Positions 61,612 to 64,000 of a stretch of DNA of 64,000 nt are shown here, in pieces. The notes under the pieces were generated by a model, which searched no databases, had not been told where the DNA came from, and was given only the letters and a program-made list of their open reading frames with translations. How positions within the stretch are numbered: the stretch's first letter is position 1; each line of letters begins with the position of its first letter. A program made the translations under genes and the position numbers. The stretch is taken from assembly GCF_024171955.1 (NCBI RefSeq), contig NZ_JAMTCS010000006.1, positions 248,001-312,000 of the forward strand, given 5' to 3'. This DNA is from Promicromonospora thailandica (GTDB taxonomy: Bacteria; Actinomycetota; Actinomycetes; Actinomycetales; Cellulomonadaceae).

Positions 61612-63678
61612 ATGCTCACCCAGACCAACTCCGCCGCCGGTCCGAATCATCCTGGACCCCTGAGCCCCGACGCGATCCTCTCCGCGCTCGACCCCGAGCA
61701 GCGCGAGGTGGCGCTCGCGCTCAACGGTCCGGTCGTGGTGCTCGCCGGGGCCGGCACGGGCAAGACCCGCGCCATCACGCACCGCATCGCGTACGGCGTC
61801 CGCATCGGCGCGTACAAGCCGACGAGCATGCTGGCCGTGACGTTCACGGCGCGTGCCGCGGGGGAGATGCGCACCCGGCTGCGCCAGCTCGGCGTCCAGG
61901 GCGTGCAGGCCCGCACCTTCCACGCCGCCGCGCTGCGGCAGCTCAGCTACTTCTGGCCGCGCGTCGTCGGCGGGGCGCCCCCGCGCCTGCAGGAGTACAA
62001 GGCGCAGCTCGTCGCGGAGGCGGCCCGGCGGCTCGGGCTGTCCGTGGACCGCGTGGCCGTCCGAGACCTCAGCAGCGAGGTCGAGTGGGCCAAGGTCTCG
62101 CTCGTCACGGCCGACGACTACGAGAAGGCCGCGACCGCGACCGGCCGCCTGGCGCCCTCGGGCTACGACACCCAGACGGTCTCCCGCCTCATCACCGCGT
62201 ACGAGGACGTCAAGACCGAGCGCGGCGTCATCGACTTCGAGGACGTGCTCCTCATGCTCGCGGACATGCTGAACAGCCACAAGATCGTGGCCGACGAGGT
62301 CCGCTCGCAGTACCGGCACTTCGTGGTCGACGAGTACCAGGACGTCTCGCCCCTCCAGCAGTTCCTGCTGGAGCAGTGGCTCGGCGGCCGCACGGAGCTG
62401 TGCGTCGTCGGCGACCCCTCCCAGACCATCTACTCCTTCACCGGCGCCACCCCGCGCCACCTGCTCGAGTTCCGCCGCACCTACCCGGATGCCCAGGAGA
62501 TCCGGCTGGTCCGCGACTACCGGTCCACGCCCCAGGTGGTGCACCTCGCCAACGAGGTGCTCAGGCGCGCGGGGCGTGCGGGCGGCGCGCACCAGGCCCT
62601 GGAGCTCGTCGCACAGCGTGATCCCGGCCCGCCCGTCACCTTCCAGGCCTACGACGACGACGAGGCCGAGGCCAAGGGCATCGCCACCCGCGCCGCCCGG
62701 CTCATCGAGTCCGGTCGCGTGCGCCCCAGCGAGATCGCGGTGCTCTACCGCACCAACGCCCAGTCCGAGGCCTTCGAGGCAGCGTTCGCCGACGCCGGCG
62801 TGGGGTACCTCGTGCGCGGCGGCGAACGGTTCTTCCAGCGCAAGGAGGTCCGCGACGCGCTGGTGCTGCTGCGGGGCGCCGCCCGGTCCGCCGACCCGGA
62901 GCTGCCCATGCCGGACCAGGTGCGCGACATCCTCGCCACGGCCGGCTGGGCCGACCAGGCCCCCTCGGCGCGCGGCGCCGCCCGCGAGCGCTGGGACGCC
63001 ATGCAGGCGCTCGTCAGGCTCGCCGACGACCTGGCCGCGGCCGCGACCCGCGAGAACCCCGCGACGGTCGCGACGCTCGTCGCGGAGCTGGACGAGCGGG
63101 CGTCCGCGCAGCACGCCCCCACCGTCGAGGGCGTCACCCTCGCGTCCCTGCACGCCGCCAAGGGGCTGGAGTGGGACGCCGTCTTCCTGGCCGGCATGAG
63201 CGAGGGACTCATGCCCATCTCGCTCGCGGAGACCGACGAGGCCGTGCACGAGGAACGGCGGCTGCTGTACGTCGGGATCACGCGGGCCCGCGTGCACCTC
63301 GAGGTCTCGTTCGGGCGCTCGCGGAACCCGGGCGGGCGTGCGACGCGCAAGCGCACGCGGTTCCTCGACGGGTTGTGGCCGGACGAGTCGCGCGCCCCGC
63401 GTGCGCGCACCGCGCCCCGGGACCAGGCCCGCGCGCTGCTCACGGGCGAGCACGACGCCGAGCTGTTCGACGCGCTGCGCGACTGGCGGCTCGAGGTGGC
63501 CCGCGAGACGGACAAGCCGGCCTACACCGTGCTCACCGACGCCACCCTGGCGGCCATCGCCGAGATGCGACCTTCGGGCACGGCCGAACTCGCTCGCGTG
63601 AACGGCATCGGACCGGCCAAGATCGACCGGTACGGCGCCGCGATCCTCGCGATCGTGTCGGGTGCGGCGCGCTCCTGA
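61612..63678 (+). CDS. uvrD2: UvrD2-type DNA helicase with HRDC domain
   Basis: A 688-residue superfamily-1 3'-5' helicase: Walker A LAGAGTGKTR (K51), motif II VVDEYQDVS (D240-E241), GDPSQTIYSFTGA, VTLASLHAAKGLEWDAVFLAG, RRLLYVGITRAR, and a C-terminal HRDC domain (about 615-688; ELARVNGIGPAKIDRYGAAIL). The linker between motor and HRDC contains no cysteines, unlike the tetracysteine module described for mycobacterial UvrD2. ATG 61612; GAGAAT stands 8 nt upstream. Divergent from mrx1, about 60 nt apart. Confidence 0.94.
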   Translation: MLTQTNSAAGPNHPGPLSPDAILSALDPEQREVALALNGPVVVLAGAGTGKTRAITHRIAYGVRIGAYKPTSMLAVTFTARAAGEMRTRLRQLGVQGVQARTFHAAALRQLSYFWPRVVGGAPPRLQEYKAQLVAEAARRLGLSVDRVAVRDLSSEVEWAKVSLVTADDYEKAATATGRLAPSGYDTQTVSRLITAYEDVKTERGVIDFEDVLLMLADMLNSHKIVADEVRSQYRHFVVDEYQDVSPLQQFLLEQWLGGRTELCVVGDPSQTIYSFTGATPRHLLEFRRTYPDAQEIRLVRDYRSTPQVVHLANEVLRRAGRAGGAHQALELVAQRDPGPPVTFQAYDDDEAEAKGIATRAARLIESGRVRPSEIAVLYRTNAQSEAFEAAFADAGVGYLVRGGERFFQRKEVRDALVLLRGAARSADPELPMPDQVRDILATAGWADQAPSARGAARERWDAMQALVRLADDLAAAATRENPATVATLVAELDERASAQHAPTVEGVTLASLHAAKGLEWDAVFLAGMSEGLMPISLAETDEAVHEERRLLYVGITRARVHLEVSFGRSRNPGGRATRKRTRFLDGLWPDESRAPRARTAPRDQARALLTGEHDAELFDALRDWRLEVARETDKPAYTVLTDATLAAIAEMRPSGTAELARVNGIGPAKIDRYGAAILAIVSGAARS

Positions 63679-63710
63679 GGGGTGTCTCGCGGGTCGTCCA
63701 CCGGCCCGCG

Positions 63711-63771
63711 AAAAACTTCTCAAGAAAGTTCGGAAAAAGAGTTGGCCCGTCCCGGCGGCCCGGCATAGTGT
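63711..63771 (+). promoter_or_regulatory. whiB7-type promoter with AT-rich element
   Basis: An A-rich stretch (63711-63741, including GGAAAAAGAG) directly abuts -35 TTGGCC (63742-63747), with -10 TAGTGT (63766-63771) after 18 nt. WhiB7-activated promoters have an AT-rich patch next to the -35, bound by the AT-hook of WhiB7. In mycobacteria whiB7 follows uvrD2 in this orientation. Both the sequence and the position therefore point to whiB7 autoregulation. Confidence 0.65.
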
Positions 63772-63777
63772 TCAGAT

Positions 63778-63841
63778 GTCCCTGACAGCAGTGGGCGAGA
63801 CCGAAAGGTCTTACCCGGATTCGAGTGAGGAGGTGGGTGTC
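63778..63841 (+). promoter_or_regulatory. 5' leader with GNRA hairpin
   Basis: From the expected start near 63778 the leader carries AGACC-GAAA-GGTCT (63798-63811), a 5-bp stem with a GAAA tetraloop, then GAGGAGG (63827-63833), a strong ribosome site. This fits the long attenuating leaders known for whiB7. Confidence 0.5.
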
Positions 63842-64000
63842 TTGGAGATGAACATGATTTCGCAGGCGGATCTGCACGTGCGTGGCTATGTGCTCGGCAG
63901 CGAGCCGGCCCCGGTCAACGGCGCAGCTCTGCCCGTCCGCGCGCGCACTCACCGTGGAGGCTTCAAGCCGTCCGCTCTCGCACCCGACTCCGCATCTCCA
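63842..64000 (+). CDS. Open frame at right edge: whiB7 leader peptide or next gene
   Basis: GAGGAGG (63827-63833) is 8 nt before TTG 63842 (then ATG 63848 and ATG 63854 in frame). The frame reads MEMNMISQADLHVRGYVLGSEPAPVNG and stays open to the window end. No WhiB cysteine motif has appeared after 53 codons, so this is either an upstream leader peptide or a long N-terminus. ATG 63776 in the same frame lies before the expected transcription start and is not used. Confidence 0.45.
   Translation, partial: MEMNMISQADLHVRGYVLGSEPAPVNGAALPVRARTHRGGFKPSALAPDSASP

Noticed and set aside
63776-63841. ATG 63776 as the start of the right-edge gene
   Set aside because: It lies only 5 nt after the -10 box, before the expected transcription start, and has no ribosome site; TTG 63842 has a strong one.

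Overview
The window reads as a chromosomal segment of a high-GC actinobacterium. Coding sequence is strongly G/C biased at third positions, GTG starts are common, and many genes have a TANNNT -10 box exactly 6-7 nt before the start codon (leaderless transcripts). The closing block (DEAD-box helicase, DUF3107, DUF3152, adnA, adnB, nudC, mycoredoxin, uvrD2, whiB7-type leader) follows an order known from mycobacteria. The secreted amylopullulanase, GH42 beta-galactosidase and small sugar ABC operon fit a polysaccharide-degrading Micrococcales member (Cellulomonas/Promicromonospora/Isoptericola type). That family-level placement is inference.

Layout. 1-5.7 kb: 3' part of a fused ABC exporter, a GT39-type membrane glycosyltransferase, a 14-TM MFS exporter and a GNAT. 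5.7-14.7 kb: a starch/pullulan unit with a two-catalytic-domain secreted amylopullulanase behind a LacI-type operator, then a lipoprotein plus two permeases of a sugar ABC importer, closed by a 23-bp perfect hairpin. 14.7-24.7 kb: purU, two GNATs, an LppU-like membrane protein, a ZTP (pfl) riboswitch ahead of glyA-folD, a VOC protein, a TRIC-type channel, an alpha/beta hydrolase under an AT-rich palindromic operator, xth and galK. 24.8-28.5 kb: GH42 beta-galactosidase (operon with galK), a 450-bp non-coding repeat field, and an epimerase. 28.5-35.3 kb: a hipBA toxin-antitoxin pair and a choline-to-betaine operon (betT-betB-betA). 35.4-41.5 kb: Mrp-type ATPase, a large uncharacterised multidomain protein, DUF1003 plus a soluble MgtE_N/CBS protein, and a GS17M-type membrane protein. 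41.5-43.3 kb: a 217-bp tandem repeat, an AbiEi/DUF559-like gene and a related palindrome. 43.3-49.4 kb: Xaa-Pro aminopeptidase, hydrolase, PHP phosphoesterase, MarC, DUF1905 and a DEAD-box helicase. 49.6-64 kb: DUF3107, DUF3152, AdnAB recombination nuclease, NudC, PadR plus HAAS protein under a 12-bp-arm operator, a degenerate phosphotransferase, mycoredoxin, UvrD2 and, at the right edge, a whiB7-like promoter and leader.

How it fits together. Carbon use is handled by local operators: extracellular glucan cleavage plus oligosaccharide import, and beta-galactoside cleavage plus galactose phosphorylation. One-carbon genes (glyA, folD, purU) are linked to ZTP sensing. The right third is a DNA repair and redox neighbourhood. 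The most unusual material is the non-coding repeat family (27.0-27.4, 41.5-42.1 and 43.2 kb), which shares a GGTCGGTTGCC-type palindrome, and the uncharacterised 654-residue protein at 36.7-38.6 kb.
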